A stretch of DNA of 45,638 nucleotides, taken from Gemmatimonadales bacterium UBA2975 (GTDB lineage: Bacteria > Gemmatimonadota > Gemmatimonadetes > Longimicrobiales > Gaopeijiaceae). Shown here piece after piece: positions 7,444-16,950 of the stretch. The stretch lies in NCBI GenBank assembly GCA_002348265.1, contig DEAT01000074.1, positions 28,133 to 73,770 of the forward strand, written 5' to 3'. A model generated the notes under the pieces. It was not told the origin of the DNA, made no database searches, and was given only the letters and a program-made list of their open reading frames with translations. Made by a program: the position numbers and the translations under genes. Within the stretch, counting starts at the first letter, position 1, and the number at the start of each line of letters is the position of its first letter.

Positions 7444-8736
7444 GTGGAGCCGATCTCTGGAATGCCAGCGGTCATAGCGATGGCCGCTAAGAACCTCGGA
7501 ATATTTACCCTAGTGATTCTGGTGGTTGCGTACGCGACGTATGCGGAACGACGGGTCTCCGCATTCATTCAGGATCGACGGGGTCCAAACCGCGTTGGTC
7601 CCTTCGGACTTCTTCAGCCGATTGCAGACGGCATTAAGAATATTCTTAAGGAAGAGACTCTGCCGGCCACCGCCTCGCGGTTGTTTTTCGTGCTAGCGCC
7701 GATCATGGTCCTAGTGCCCTCACTTGTGACCTTTGCTGTTATTCCGATCGCGGCTCCACTCCCGACACCTTGGGGAGTGGTCGACATGATCATCGCGGAC
7801 GTGCCGATTGGGATTCTATACGTTCTGGCTTTTAGTTCTCTCGCTGTCTACGGCGTTGTACTCGGTGGATGGGCGTCAAACAATAAGTACGCGTTCCTAG
7901 GTGGGCTCCGCGCATCGGCGCAGATGGTGAGCTACGAAGTTTCCCTCGGGCTCTCGCTGATCGCGGTCTTGATGCTAGCCGGTAACGTTACACTTACCGA
8001 GGTGGTGTGGCAGCAGCAGCAGCTTGGGATGTGGTATGCTTTCCCGCTTTCCCTTGCATTCATTCTCTTCGTGATTTCGGCTTTTGCGGAGACAAATCGG
8101 CTTCCTTTCGACATGCCTGAGGCAGAGTCGGAACTCGTGACTGGATATCATACCGAATACTCAGCGATGAAGTTCTCGGCATTTATGATCTCCGAGTTCG
8201 GCCATATGGTGACAGCCTCGGCATTGATGGCGACCCTTTTCTTGGGAGGTTGGGATCTCCCTGGCGCTTGGGACAATGCTTTTTGGTACAACGGCCAACT
8301 CATCAGTGGATTCGCGGCTAATGGTGATCCCATCTTGGCTAATCCCGCAGCGTGGAAGACGCTCCTCACCTTTGCCGGATTTGCGGCCAAGACGGGCTTT
8401 TTTCTTCTGCTCTACATCTGGATTCGCTGGACGCTCCCTCGTTTCCGCTACGACCAAGTGATGGCATTAGGGTGGAAAGTCATGCTTCCGACCTCACTCG
8501 GGTACCTAATGCTCGTGGCCATGACGATCCTCGTACTAGACGAAGTAGGGCTGCATTTCGGTTTCCTATATGGACTAGTGCTCACGCTAGTAAGCGGTGC
8601 TGCTTCAGTGGCCTGTGTGTTTTTCCTAGATCGCGGTCGGACTATTGCGGGTGCGGCGGCCACTGCGTCTCAAAAAGTCGAAATAAAGACGATTCCCACT
8701 GCGGTCGCCTCCGTCCACGCTCCCGGGAGGCACTAG
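7444..8736 (+). CDS. nuoH: NADH-quinone oxidoreductase subunit H
   Basis: ND1-type membrane subunit that forms the entrance to the quinone chamber and links it to proton pumping. Family signatures are RRGPNRVGPFGLLQPIADG near residue 40 and AETNRLPFDMPEAESELV near residue 220. The protein is multi-spanning and starts with GTG two bases after the nuoG stop. At 430 residues it is roughly 90 longer than most NuoH. The extra length includes a loop around residues 275-300 and a C-terminal hydrophobic segment followed by a charged, Ala/Thr-rich tail ending in HAPGRH. Nothing suggests a frameshift. Confidence 0.95.
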   Translation: MEPISGMPAVIAMAAKNLGIFTLVILVVAYATYAERRVSAFIQDRRGPNRVGPFGLLQPIADGIKNILKEETLPATASRLFFVLAPIMVLVPSLVTFAVIPIAAPLPTPWGVVDMIIADVPIGILYVLAFSSLAVYGVVLGGWASNNKYAFLGGLRASAQMVSYEVSLGLSLIAVLMLAGNVTLTEVVWQQQQLGMWYAFPLSLAFILFVISAFAETNRLPFDMPEAESELVTGYHTEYSAMKFSAFMISEFGHMVTASALMATLFLGGWDLPGAWDNAFWYNGQLISGFAANGDPILANPAAWKTLLTFAGFAAKTGFFLLLYIWIRWTLPRFRYDQVMALGWKVMLPTSLGYLMLVAMTILVLDEVGLHFGFLYGLVLTLVSGAASVACVFFLDRGRTIAGAAATASQKVEIKTIPTAVASVHAPGRH

Positions 8737-8745
8737 CAGAACGAT

Positions 8746-9246
8746 ATGGCAATCTCAGTCAAAGTAATGCAGCGACCGGAACCGGAATCAACGTCCTATC
8801 TGCGGGCGGCTCTCAGCGGGATGGCTCTGACCTTTAAGCATATGGTCAATCCGGCGAAGGTCACGCAGCAATATCCAGAAGAGATGACGGAACTCAGTCC
8901 GCGCTGGAGGGGGACCCATGTCATGGAGCAACACGCAGACGGTCGACCGAAGTGCGTTGCTTGTGGCCTGTGCCCGACGGTTTGCCCAGCTAACTGTATC
9001 CGACTCGTTGGCGGCGAGGATGACCAGGGCAACCGTTATCCGATCGTCTACGAAATAGACGAGTTCCGCTGCATTTTCTGCGGAATGTGTCAGGAAGTCT
9101 GTCCAGTGGAGGCGATCCACGTCGGACGACACTTTGAGAATGCTGAGTACACTCGTGATCGTTTTGTCTACGATCTAGATCGGCTCATGGAGCAGGATCA
9201 TCCGAGTACGCTGCTCTGGGACCCCTCTGATCCGAGCTCTGAATAG
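8746..9246 (+). CDS. nuoI: NADH-quinone oxidoreductase subunit I (clusters N6a/N6b)
   Basis: 23-kDa-type ferredoxin-like subunit that carries the two [4Fe-4S] clusters between NuoG and NuoB. The two ligand sets are C70-x2-C73-x2-C76-x3-C80-P and C109-x2-C112-x2-C115-x3-C119-P. The N-terminal amphipathic stretch (about residues 15-45) should lie on the membrane surface. Length (166) is normal. It follows nuoH by 9 bases and shares one base with the nuoJ start. Confidence 0.96.
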   Translation: MAISVKVMQRPEPESTSYLRAALSGMALTFKHMVNPAKVTQQYPEEMTELSPRWRGTHVMEQHADGRPKCVACGLCPTVCPANCIRLVGGEDDQGNRYPIVYEIDEFRCIFCGMCQEVCPVEAIHVGRHFENAEYTRDRFVYDLDRLMEQDHPSTLLWDPSDPSSE

Positions 9247-9758
9247 TGGCGTCAGTTCTCTTCTACATGTTTGCCGGGCTTGCGATTGGCGGCGCGATTG
9301 GTGTCGTAATGGCAAAAAGCCCGATAGGTAGCCTTCTGTTCATGGTGACCACACTGGGAGCCATGGCGGGCACATTTGTGCTTCTTGAGGCGCACTTCCT
9401 TGCCGCGATACAAATCATCGTGTACGCGGGCGCAATCATGGTGCTCTTCCTCTTCGTGATCATGCTGTTAAACCTAGGACACGATTACCAAAAGGATTTG
9501 AAAGGAGGAGCGTTCGCCGTGATCTCCTTCGGAATCACTGGTGTGATTGCTGGTTTCCTAGCTCGGGAACTCGGCACCACTGGTATCCAGGACGGACCGG
9601 GAGGGGCGTCGATCGATGCACTGATAGCCGAACATGGTGCTGTGGGTGCGATCGCCACTGAGCTCTACACCACTTATGTGGTGCCATTTGAAATCACCGG
9701 CATCCTGCTGTTGGTGGCGATCGTAGGAGCTCTAGTGCTTGCGAAGAAAGAGGTCTGA
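9246..9758 (+). CDS. nuoJ: NADH-quinone oxidoreductase subunit J
   Basis: ND6-type membrane subunit of Complex I with five hydrophobic segments in 170 residues. The third segment holds the conserved IQIIVYAGAIMVLFLFVIML run, whose pi-bulge couples the quinone site to proton transfer in known structures. It starts with GTG, which shares a base with the nuoI stop (TAGTG); the stop in turn overlaps nuoK (TGATG). It is intact. Confidence 0.95.
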   Translation: MASVLFYMFAGLAIGGAIGVVMAKSPIGSLLFMVTTLGAMAGTFVLLEAHFLAAIQIIVYAGAIMVLFLFVIMLLNLGHDYQKDLKGGAFAVISFGITGVIAGFLARELGTTGIQDGPGGASIDALIAEHGAVGAIATELYTTYVVPFEITGILLLVAIVGALVLAKKEV

Positions 9759-10051
9759 TGATCACCGAAGCATTGGTGCTAAGCGCCATCCTCTTCGTAA
9801 TTGGAACTTTCGGGGTCCTGGTGCGTCGAAACGCGATGATCATGTTTCTGTGCATTGAACTTCAGTTGAATGCCGTAAACCTAAGTTTTGTCGCGTTCAG
9901 CAGGATGTTTGGAATCGAGGGACAGATCTTCGTCTTTTTTGTTATGACGGTAGCTGCAGCGGAAGCTGCCGTCGGCTTAGCAATCATCATCTCAATTTTC
10001 CGCCACTATGAGACGGTAAACGTAGATTCTTTTAACCTACTTAAGTGGTGA
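9758..10051 (+). CDS. nuoK: NADH-quinone oxidoreductase subunit K
   Basis: ND4L-type subunit with three hydrophobic segments in 97 residues. The two membrane glutamates needed for proton transfer are present: E34 in FLCIELQLNAVN and E69 in TVAAAEAAVGLAI. These correspond to E36 and E72 of the E. coli protein by motif. Both ends overlap the neighbouring genes, which suggests translational coupling with nuoJ and nuoL. Confidence 0.96.
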   Translation: MITEALVLSAILFVIGTFGVLVRRNAMIMFLCIELQLNAVNLSFVAFSRMFGIEGQIFVFFVMTVAAAEAAVGLAIIISIFRHYETVNVDSFNLLKW

Positions 10052-12219
10052 GCGGCGTGCTGTTGTCACTCACTTCCATGGTTCAGGGCTCCTCTGGGGC
10101 TGCAACTGAGGCTGGGCATTTTGAGCCATTCTTGCCGGGGCTCATCGTCCTTATGCCTCTGCTGGGCTTTATCGCGAACGGGTATCTTTCGCTCCGTCAC
10201 GCACGTGTATCAGCAGACGCAGTGCGCAGGGGCTCGGAGTTCGACCTAGGTGATGCGTCGTCACGTCCATCGACGCATACGCTCCCGACCTGGATCGGCC
10301 CAGGGGTTATGGCTGGAGCCTTCCTGATCACCCTAGTGAATTTCTCCCGGATGCTAGGCGTCCATCTGGAAGAAGCCGTTGTTGTGCATTACTGGACCTG
10401 GATAGCGACGGGCACGTTTTCAGTAGAAGCCGCGCTTCAGCTCGACCAACTCTCAATAATCATGATGATGGTCATTACGGGAGTGGGGACGCTAATTCAT
10501 GTGTTCAGTGTGGGTTACATGAAGGACGACCCAGGTTATCCGCGTTACTTCGCGTATCTGAATCTTTTCGTCTTTTTCATGCTCGTCCTGGTCATGGGAT
10601 CCAGCTACGCTCTTATGTTTGTAGGATGGGAAGGAGTGGGTCTCTGTTCTTATCTGTTGATCGGATATTGGTTCAGTGACCGCGAGAAGGCGGACGCGGG
10701 GAAGAAGGCGTTCATTGTAAATCGGATCGGCGATGTTGGGTTTCTCGTTGCCATGTTCCTGCTGTTTAAAAATTTCGGCAGCGTTGATTTCATCTCGATA
10801 TTCCAAGGTGCTGACGCGCTCACTTACGGTGGTGAGTTGGTCACCGCGATAACGCTCTTCTTCTTCATTGGAGCCATTGGTAAGAGCGCGCAAATTCCCC
10901 TGTACGTGTGGCTTCCTGATGCGATGGCTGGCCCTACACCTGTGTCGGCTCTGATCCATGCGGCTACTATGGTTACGGCAGGGGTTTATCTCGTCGCCCG
11001 GTCTTCCGTCCTCTTCGCTCTCGCACCGTTCTCAAGTGCGATAGTCGCAGGACTCGGAGTGCTAACGGCCCTTTTTGCTGCGACTATCGCACTGAAGCAG
11101 AATGACATCAAAAAGGTGCTAGCGTACTCCACCGTCTCTCAGCTCGGATACATGTTCCTAGGTGTCGGCGTAGGTGCATATGCTGCTGGTGTGTTTCACT
11201 TAATGACCCACGCCTTCTTTAAGGCTCTTCTCTTTCTGGGGTCGGGTGCGGTGATTCACTCGATGCATGAGGCTTATCATGCGACGCACAGCCACGAAGA
11301 TGCGCAAGACATGAGGAACATGGGCGGGCTTCACAGACCTATGCGCACCACCTGCATTACAATGTGGGTTGCAACTCTTGCGATTGCGGGGATCTGGCCT
11401 TTCGCGGGCTTCTTTTCGAAAGACGAAATCATATGGTACGCGGGCGCCTGGGCCGGTGCCGAGGGAGCACCCTATCCGGAACTTTACACGGTCTATTGGA
11501 TCCTTGCGCTGGTAGCTGCTCTGCTGACTGCATTCTACATGACTCGAATGATGGTCATGACATTTCACGGTAAAAACCGGACAGGTGAGAAGGAACAAGA
11601 ACATCTACACGAGGCTCCGCCGGTGATGTGGGTCCCACTCACAGTCCTAGCCTTGCTCTCGATATTTGGTGGGTGGATCAATGTTCCGGAGGCACTATCA
11701 GCCGGCTGGGCGGGTTTGGGTGGGTTGCTTCCCATGAGTGAGTGGCTCCACCACTGGCTCGAACCGATCACTGCTCAGGCACATCATGTCCAGGAAGTGA
11801 ACCTCGGAAAGTACTCGTACTATGCGCCGTTCGGTGGTGGGGAAGCACTCTGGGCGGCGATCTCCACGATCCTTGCTGGTTCCGTTGTCTTTCTAACCCT
11901 CCAGGTTGTTAGCCGTCAGAAAATCTCAGCGGTAAAGGACGATGTCACAGAGCTGAGCGGCTTCACTAAGGTCCTCTTCAATAAATACTACGTAGATGAG
12001 TTCTACGACCGTGTCATCGTCCAACCGATTCTGAGGATGTCGCGATTCTGTTGGAAGGTCATAGATGCTGGCATCATTGATGGTGCTGTCAACGCGGTGG
12101 GCTGGGGATCAAAGGGTGCGGGGTGGCTGGTCAGTATGTTCCAGACCGGTTCTATCAATACGTATGCTTTCATTCTAACCGTCGGGGTCCTGTTCGTCCT
12201 TGGCGCCAGCTTGTTTTAA
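10048..12219 (+). CDS. nuoL: NADH-quinone oxidoreductase subunit L (antiporter-like)
   Basis: Largest antiporter-like proton-pumping subunit of Complex I, ND5 type. The core motif around residue 290 (IPLYVWLPDAMAGPTPVSAL) and the preceding GAIGKSAQ carry the pumping lysine; a FVGWEGVGLCSYLLIGYW run holds the conserved Glu. The C-terminal part gives the long lateral helix and final anchor. I chose the GTG at 10048, which forms a GTGA overlap with the nuoK stop and gives 723 residues; a GTG one codon earlier (10045) is equally possible. About 60 polar residues between the first two hydrophobic segments (DAVRRGSEFDLGDASS) look like an insertion. Otherwise normal. Confidence 0.94.
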   Translation: MSGVLLSLTSMVQGSSGAATEAGHFEPFLPGLIVLMPLLGFIANGYLSLRHARVSADAVRRGSEFDLGDASSRPSTHTLPTWIGPGVMAGAFLITLVNFSRMLGVHLEEAVVVHYWTWIATGTFSVEAALQLDQLSIIMMMVITGVGTLIHVFSVGYMKDDPGYPRYFAYLNLFVFFMLVLVMGSSYALMFVGWEGVGLCSYLLIGYWFSDREKADAGKKAFIVNRIGDVGFLVAMFLLFKNFGSVDFISIFQGADALTYGGELVTAITLFFFIGAIGKSAQIPLYVWLPDAMAGPTPVSALIHAATMVTAGVYLVARSSVLFALAPFSSAIVAGLGVLTALFAATIALKQNDIKKVLAYSTVSQLGYMFLGVGVGAYAAGVFHLMTHAFFKALLFLGSGAVIHSMHEAYHATHSHEDAQDMRNMGGLHRPMRTTCITMWVATLAIAGIWPFAGFFSKDEIIWYAGAWAGAEGAPYPELYTVYWILALVAALLTAFYMTRMMVMTFHGKNRTGEKEQEHLHEAPPVMWVPLTVLALLSIFGGWINVPEALSAGWAGLGGLLPMSEWLHHWLEPITAQAHHVQEVNLGKYSYYAPFGGGEALWAAISTILAGSVVFLTLQVVSRQKISAVKDDVTELSGFTKVLFNKYYVDEFYDRVIVQPILRMSRFCWKVIDAGIIDGAVNAVGWGSKGAGWLVSMFQTGSINTYAFILTVGVLFVLGASLF

Positions 12220-12231
12220 GGGGCTCTGATT

Positions 12232-13860
12232 ATGAATGCACTACTCGATTCCGTCGGATACACCGACTGGGTGCTGCATGCCTTGATCTGGCTACCGGTG
12301 TTAGGCATTGGACTTATCTTTTGGGCTGGAGAGGAACGCGCAAAGAAGGTGGCTTTCTGGTGGTCCGCCGCTGTATTCGTCTTGAGTCTCGGACTCTGGT
12401 GGGCATTTGACCCTGCATCTGGGACAATGCAGATGGAGACCACGTCTCCATGGATTCCTCAGTGGGGAATTAACTACTCTTTAGGGATTGACGGGATCAG
12501 TCTCTTTATGGTGATGCTTACCACCTTTTCTACGTCGATAGCGATCTTGGGATCGTTCAATTACATCAAGGCGAAAGAGAGAGCTTTTTACGCGCTGATG
12601 CTTCTTTTAGAAGCCGCTGTGATCGGTGTCTTCGTAACGACGGACGTCTTCCTTTTCTACGTCTTCTTCGAGCTTACACTCGTGCCGATGTACTTCATCG
12701 TTGGCATTTGGGGTGGTGAGCGACGGATCTATGCCGCGATAAAGTTTTTCCTGTATACGGCCTTTGGGTCTCTTCTCATGTTGGTTGGAATTCTCTTCCT
12801 GTTCTGGAAAGCCAAGAATTTCATGGGTATGCCGACATTTGCTTACGAAGATTTATTGCTGGTACCATTGTCTGGAACGGAGCAACTGTGGCTCTTTAGC
12901 GCCTTCGCGCTCGCATTCAGCGTAAAGGTTCCTGTCTTTCCTCTGCACACATGGCTTCCTGACGCGCACGTCGAGGCTCCGACACCTGGATCCGTGATTC
13001 TTGCTGCGGTGCTGCTCAAGATGGGTACGTACGGCTTCCTTAGGTTCCTGCTACCATTTTTCCCACTAGCGTCACAGCATCCAACTGTGGTCACTACGAT
13101 GCTCGTTTTGGCTGTGATCGGAATTCTGTACACGGCCTGGGTTGCAGCAGTGCAACCAGACGCGAAGAAGTTAGTGGCGTACACGTCGGTGGCACATATG
13201 GGTTTTGTAGTGCTTGGTGTTTTTGCGCTCAATATGAATGGTCTCCAGGGTGGCCTGGTTGTCATGATCTCACACGGCATTAGCACCGGGGCACTCTTCC
13301 TACTTCTCGGCATGTTATACGAGCGGCGACATACCCGACAAATTGCTGATTTCGGCGGCATCGCTCGAGTTGCACCGTGGTTTGCAACAGCGTTCATGAT
13401 TACGGCGTTAGCCTCGATCGGGCTGCCCGGAACTAGCGGTTTCGTAGGGGAGTTCCTGGCCTTGATGGGCGCCTTCGAATCTCATCCAATGATCGCCTTC
13501 TTTGCTACGCTCGGTGTGATCTTCGCCGCCTATTACATGTTACCAATGTTGCAAACGGTTTTCTTCAATAAGCTAGAAACTGACGAGAATCGCGAGGTCG
13601 AGGATCTAAACGGTCGTGAAATTGCAATTCTCAGTCCTTTATGCGCTCTGATGATAATAATCGGTTGTAATCCGACCCCTATCCTTGAGCGGATGGAGCC
13701 TAGCGTGCGGATTGTGCTCGAGCGGATAGAAGAGGCCGAGGCGAGTGCGTCAGTGCTCAATGTCATTGATATAGCATCGCCGGCTCAAGCAGAAGAAGTC
13801 GCTCAGCCAGAAGTAAGAAACCAAGGCAGCCTCTCAGGGCTGGTCGACGGCGAGGGATAG
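12232..13860 (+). CDS. nuoM: NADH-quinone oxidoreductase subunit M (antiporter-like)
   Basis: ND4-type antiporter-like proton-pumping subunit. The 542-residue multi-spanning protein has the conserved Glu in LFYVFFELTLVPMYFIVG and the pumping-channel motif FSVKVPVFPLHTWLPDAHVE, then APTPGSVILAAVLLKMG. The C-terminus carries about 45 polar residues (EEAEASASVLNVID onward) beyond the last membrane segment, with no recognisable domain. It starts 12 bases after nuoL. Confidence 0.95.
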   Translation: MNALLDSVGYTDWVLHALIWLPVLGIGLIFWAGEERAKKVAFWWSAAVFVLSLGLWWAFDPASGTMQMETTSPWIPQWGINYSLGIDGISLFMVMLTTFSTSIAILGSFNYIKAKERAFYALMLLLEAAVIGVFVTTDVFLFYVFFELTLVPMYFIVGIWGGERRIYAAIKFFLYTAFGSLLMLVGILFLFWKAKNFMGMPTFAYEDLLLVPLSGTEQLWLFSAFALAFSVKVPVFPLHTWLPDAHVEAPTPGSVILAAVLLKMGTYGFLRFLLPFFPLASQHPTVVTTMLVLAVIGILYTAWVAAVQPDAKKLVAYTSVAHMGFVVLGVFALNMNGLQGGLVVMISHGISTGALFLLLGMLYERRHTRQIADFGGIARVAPWFATAFMITALASIGLPGTSGFVGEFLALMGAFESHPMIAFFATLGVIFAAYYMLPMLQTVFFNKLETDENREVEDLNGREIAILSPLCALMIIIGCNPTPILERMEPSVRIVLERIEEAEASASVLNVIDIASPAQAEEVAQPEVRNQGSLSGLVDGEG

Positions 13861-13871
13861 GCGGAAAGGGC

Positions 13872-15407
13872 ATGGAACTCGATTTTAGCCGCCAACTTCA
13901 TTACTTCTGGGCTCTTATGCCTGAGATGATTCTCTGTGTGTGCGGTATGCTGGTCCTTTTACGGGGTGTATCAGGCAAATACAAAGAGCAGAGTGTGTCT
14001 ACGAGTGGAGACCCCAGCTTCACCGGAGGGGCTGAGTTGGGCTGGCTGGCTCTCGGCGGAATACTTCTCTCAGCCATGGCCAACGGATGGCTGTATGGCG
14101 TTGAAGAAATTGGCCGCGACTCGATGATCGCCGTTGACGGGTTTCGATTGTTCTCCAACTGGGTGCTCCTGCTGGCTTCTGCGCTAGCGATCATGGTCTC
14201 TTTTGCATACGTATATAGGCAGCGTCTGCAAGCTGGCGAGTTCTATGGGCTTATCCTGCTTTCGACCGCTGGAATGATGTTTATGACAGGCGCTAGGGAT
14301 CTGATCGTGATCTTCTTAGGGCTCGAGGTTATGTCGATCTCAGTCTATGCCCTTACCGCTTTCAATCGCCGAGATAAGAAGTCAGCAGAGGCCGGCCTGA
14401 AGTATTTTCTTTTGGGTGCTTTTGCTACCGGGTTCTTCTTATATGGCATCGCGCTCGTTTATGGTGCCACGGGGAGCACGAACGTATATGACATAGGGCA
14501 TGTGGTCTCATCTGGCGATGCCTCGTCGACGCTGCTGACCATTGGGATTGCGTTCTTGACCATCGGCTTCGGTTTCAAAGTTTCCGCGGTTCCATTTCAC
14601 ATGTGGACCCCAGACGTATACGAGGGCGCGCCTGCTCCAGTGACAGCTTTTATGTCTGCGGCCGTTAAGGCGGCTGCCTTCGTCGCGTTCTTGCGCGTCT
14701 TTATGGTTGGTTTGGATGGTGCTTACGATACGTGGTACCCAATCATGTGGTGGTTGGCGGCTCTAACGATGGTCGCGGCGAACCTCATGGCGCTAGTGCA
14801 ATCCAGCGTAAAGCGGATGCTCGCCTATTCGAGTGTAGCACATGCAGGGTACCTCCTCGTGGCGATCACAGCGTCAAACCAAGCTGCAGCAGCTGGTCTC
14901 TTGTTTTATCTACTGATATACGCAGTAATGAACGTTGCTACTTTTGCCGTTGTTATTGCCGTCGCGCACCATGCCGAGCAGCGGATGCAGGTAGATGACT
15001 ACGCCGGATTTGGTTGGGTGCAACCGATGCTCGGGCTGTCTTTGACCGTATTCCTGCTCTCTCTAGCAGGCTTTCCGGGTACCGGCGGCTTCATGGCAAA
15101 AATTTTCCTGCTGCAAGCCGCAGCCGATGCCCAGCTTTGGTACTTGATGGTCGTGTTGGTGCTCACGACCATCGCGTCTTACTGGTACTACCTGCGAGTT
15201 GCTTGGTTCATGTGGATGAAGCCCCAGGATGCGGACGGTCAGCACGACCGAGTGGTGGTCCCACTGCCAATGAGGATCGCGCTGGTGACTTCAGTGGCGA
15301 TCGTTCTCTATTTGGGGTTATTCCCAGGTACTGCGATTGATTTCGCCCGCGAGAGCGTTGAGGGACTCGGGGCTCTCAGCGGTGCTATGCCTGGACTAGG
15401 TCAGTAG
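13872..15407 (+). CDS. nuoN: NADH-quinone oxidoreductase subunit N (antiporter-like)
   Basis: ND2-type antiporter-like proton-pumping subunit and last gene of the operon. Motifs include the Glu of FLGLEVMSISVYALTAFNRR and the channel stretch FKVSAVPFHMWTPDVYEGAP with the pumping lysine. The 511 residues and roughly 14 hydrophobic segments match bacterial NuoN. GGAAAGG lies before the ATG. Translation ends at a tandem TAG-TAA. No convincing rho-independent terminator follows, so read-through into the next gene is possible. Confidence 0.95.
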   Translation: MELDFSRQLHYFWALMPEMILCVCGMLVLLRGVSGKYKEQSVSTSGDPSFTGGAELGWLALGGILLSAMANGWLYGVEEIGRDSMIAVDGFRLFSNWVLLLASALAIMVSFAYVYRQRLQAGEFYGLILLSTAGMMFMTGARDLIVIFLGLEVMSISVYALTAFNRRDKKSAEAGLKYFLLGAFATGFFLYGIALVYGATGSTNVYDIGHVVSSGDASSTLLTIGIAFLTIGFGFKVSAVPFHMWTPDVYEGAPAPVTAFMSAAVKAAAFVAFLRVFMVGLDGAYDTWYPIMWWLAALTMVAANLMALVQSSVKRMLAYSSVAHAGYLLVAITASNQAAAAGLLFYLLIYAVMNVATFAVVIAVAHHAEQRMQVDDYAGFGWVQPMLGLSLTVFLLSLAGFPGTGGFMAKIFLLQAAADAQLWYLMVVLVLTTIASYWYYLRVAWFMWMKPQDADGQHDRVVVPLPMRIALVTSVAIVLYLGLFPGTAIDFARESVEGLGALSGAMPGLGQ

Positions 15408-15502
15408 TAACAGGGCTCTTTGTAAAGCATTGCGCGACTATGTTGCTTTCTGAATTCACTGGACGACGCTCTACCCGTCGGTGGTAACGGGGAAGGAACG
15501 CC

Positions 15503-16870
15503 ATGGAATCCCATATCTTCAGGCAGTACGACATCCGAGGTATAGTTGGCACAGATCTAGATCCTATAGTTACAGAAGCCGTAGGTCGTGCGTTTGCCTC
15601 TCATGTGCGCGCAGCCCGGAACTCAGAGCATCCACGTATCGCTGTTGGCTGCGACAATAGGGTGTCTTCTCCAGAACTTGCAGCCGGTCTGATAAGGGGC
15701 ATTACAGCAGCGGGGGCGGATGTTCTCGATATCGGTACAGTTCCGACTCCTATCCTATACTGGGCAGAGTGCGCTTACGGCACTGATGCCGCCGTCCAGA
15801 TCACAGGATCGCATAACCCACCGGAGTGGAATGGTGTAAAGCTTACGTGCGGCCGCGCGGCGCTGCATGGCGATGCGATCCAAGAGCTTTACGGACGGAT
15901 CATGGATGAAACCGTCGAAACAGGTGAGGGCAATGTCGAACGGAAAGAGGTCCTCGACGAGTATATACAAGACATCGCTGGCCGGTTCACACTAGAGCGT
16001 CCGATGAAGATTGCGGTGGATTGCGGGAATGGGACCGGTGCCCTAGTCGCAGAGAGACTCTTTAAGGAAATGGGTGTTGAGGTTACGCCCTTGTTCTGCG
16101 ACTCCGATGGGACGTTCCCAAACCACCATCCTGATCCGACGGTTGACGCGAATCTTGAGGATCTGATAGCGACGGTACGTTCAGGCTATCACGATGTGGG
16201 GGTAGCCTTTGATGGGGATGCGGATCGACTTGGAGCTGTGGACGAGAAGGGCCAGATTGTCAGAGGAGACCTGCTCTTGCTCCTCTTTGGACTCGACCTT
16301 CTAGACAGGAAGGGGAAGGGTCAGAAATTGGTTTTCGATGTGAAATGCAGTCAGGCCCTGCCAGAAGTGTTCGAGGAACGTGGTGGCGAGGCGATCATGT
16401 GGAAAACGGGGCATTCCCTCCAGAAGGTGAAAATGAAAGAAACGGGGGCGCTGCTGGCCGGGGAACTATCCGGACACATCATGGTGGCCGACGAATATTA
16501 TGGCTTTGATGACGCGCTTTACAATGCTTGTCGTCTAATTTGGATCTTGAGTTGCTCCCAGCGGTCGTTAGGGGGAAGGGTAGACGACTTCCCTGTATAT
16601 GTTTCTAGTGCGGAGATCCGAATTGACGTTACTGAAGATCAGAAGTGGGAGATCGTAGCGGCAGCGGTAGAATACTTCCGATCGCACTATGACGTCATTG
16701 ACGTAGATGGAGTCCGAGTTCTCTTCGGAGACGGTTGGGCACTACTTCGAACGTCTAATACGCAGCCAGTTATCGTGGCCCGTTTTGAAGCGCGGACGAA
16801 AGAGAGACTTGAAGAGATAAGGACAATCGTGTCCGACTGGCTGGCAGGCTACGGAATAGACCTCCCCTGA
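15503..16870 (+). CDS. Phosphomannomutase/phosphoglucomutase
   Basis: Alpha-D-phosphohexomutase that interconverts sugar 1- and 6-phosphates, feeding GDP-mannose or UDP-glucose for surface glycans. All four family motifs are present in 455 residues: the phosphoserine loop TGSHNPPEWNG (S103), the Mg-binding DGDADR (D237, D239, D241), the sugar-binding GELSGH (320-325), and the phosphate-binding RTSNTQP (416-422). The motif pattern resembles the AlgC/ManB bifunctional group, so sugar preference cannot be fixed. AAGGAA precedes the ATG. It lies 95 bases after nuoN with no terminator seen between, and is unrelated in function to the operon before it. Confidence 0.92.
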   Translation: MESHIFRQYDIRGIVGTDLDPIVTEAVGRAFASHVRAARNSEHPRIAVGCDNRVSSPELAAGLIRGITAAGADVLDIGTVPTPILYWAECAYGTDAAVQITGSHNPPEWNGVKLTCGRAALHGDAIQELYGRIMDETVETGEGNVERKEVLDEYIQDIAGRFTLERPMKIAVDCGNGTGALVAERLFKEMGVEVTPLFCDSDGTFPNHHPDPTVDANLEDLIATVRSGYHDVGVAFDGDADRLGAVDEKGQIVRGDLLLLLFGLDLLDRKGKGQKLVFDVKCSQALPEVFEERGGEAIMWKTGHSLQKVKMKETGALLAGELSGHIMVADEYYGFDDALYNACRLIWILSCSQRSLGGRVDDFPVYVSSAEIRIDVTEDQKWEIVAAAVEYFRSHYDVIDVDGVRVLFGDGWALLRTSNTQPVIVARFEARTKERLEEIRTIVSDWLAGYGIDLP

Positions 16871-16950
16871 CTAGACACGGTAGTGGAACTCACGACAACC
16901 AATGACAAGAACCCGAGGGATAATTCCATGACCGGATTGGTATCCACAAT

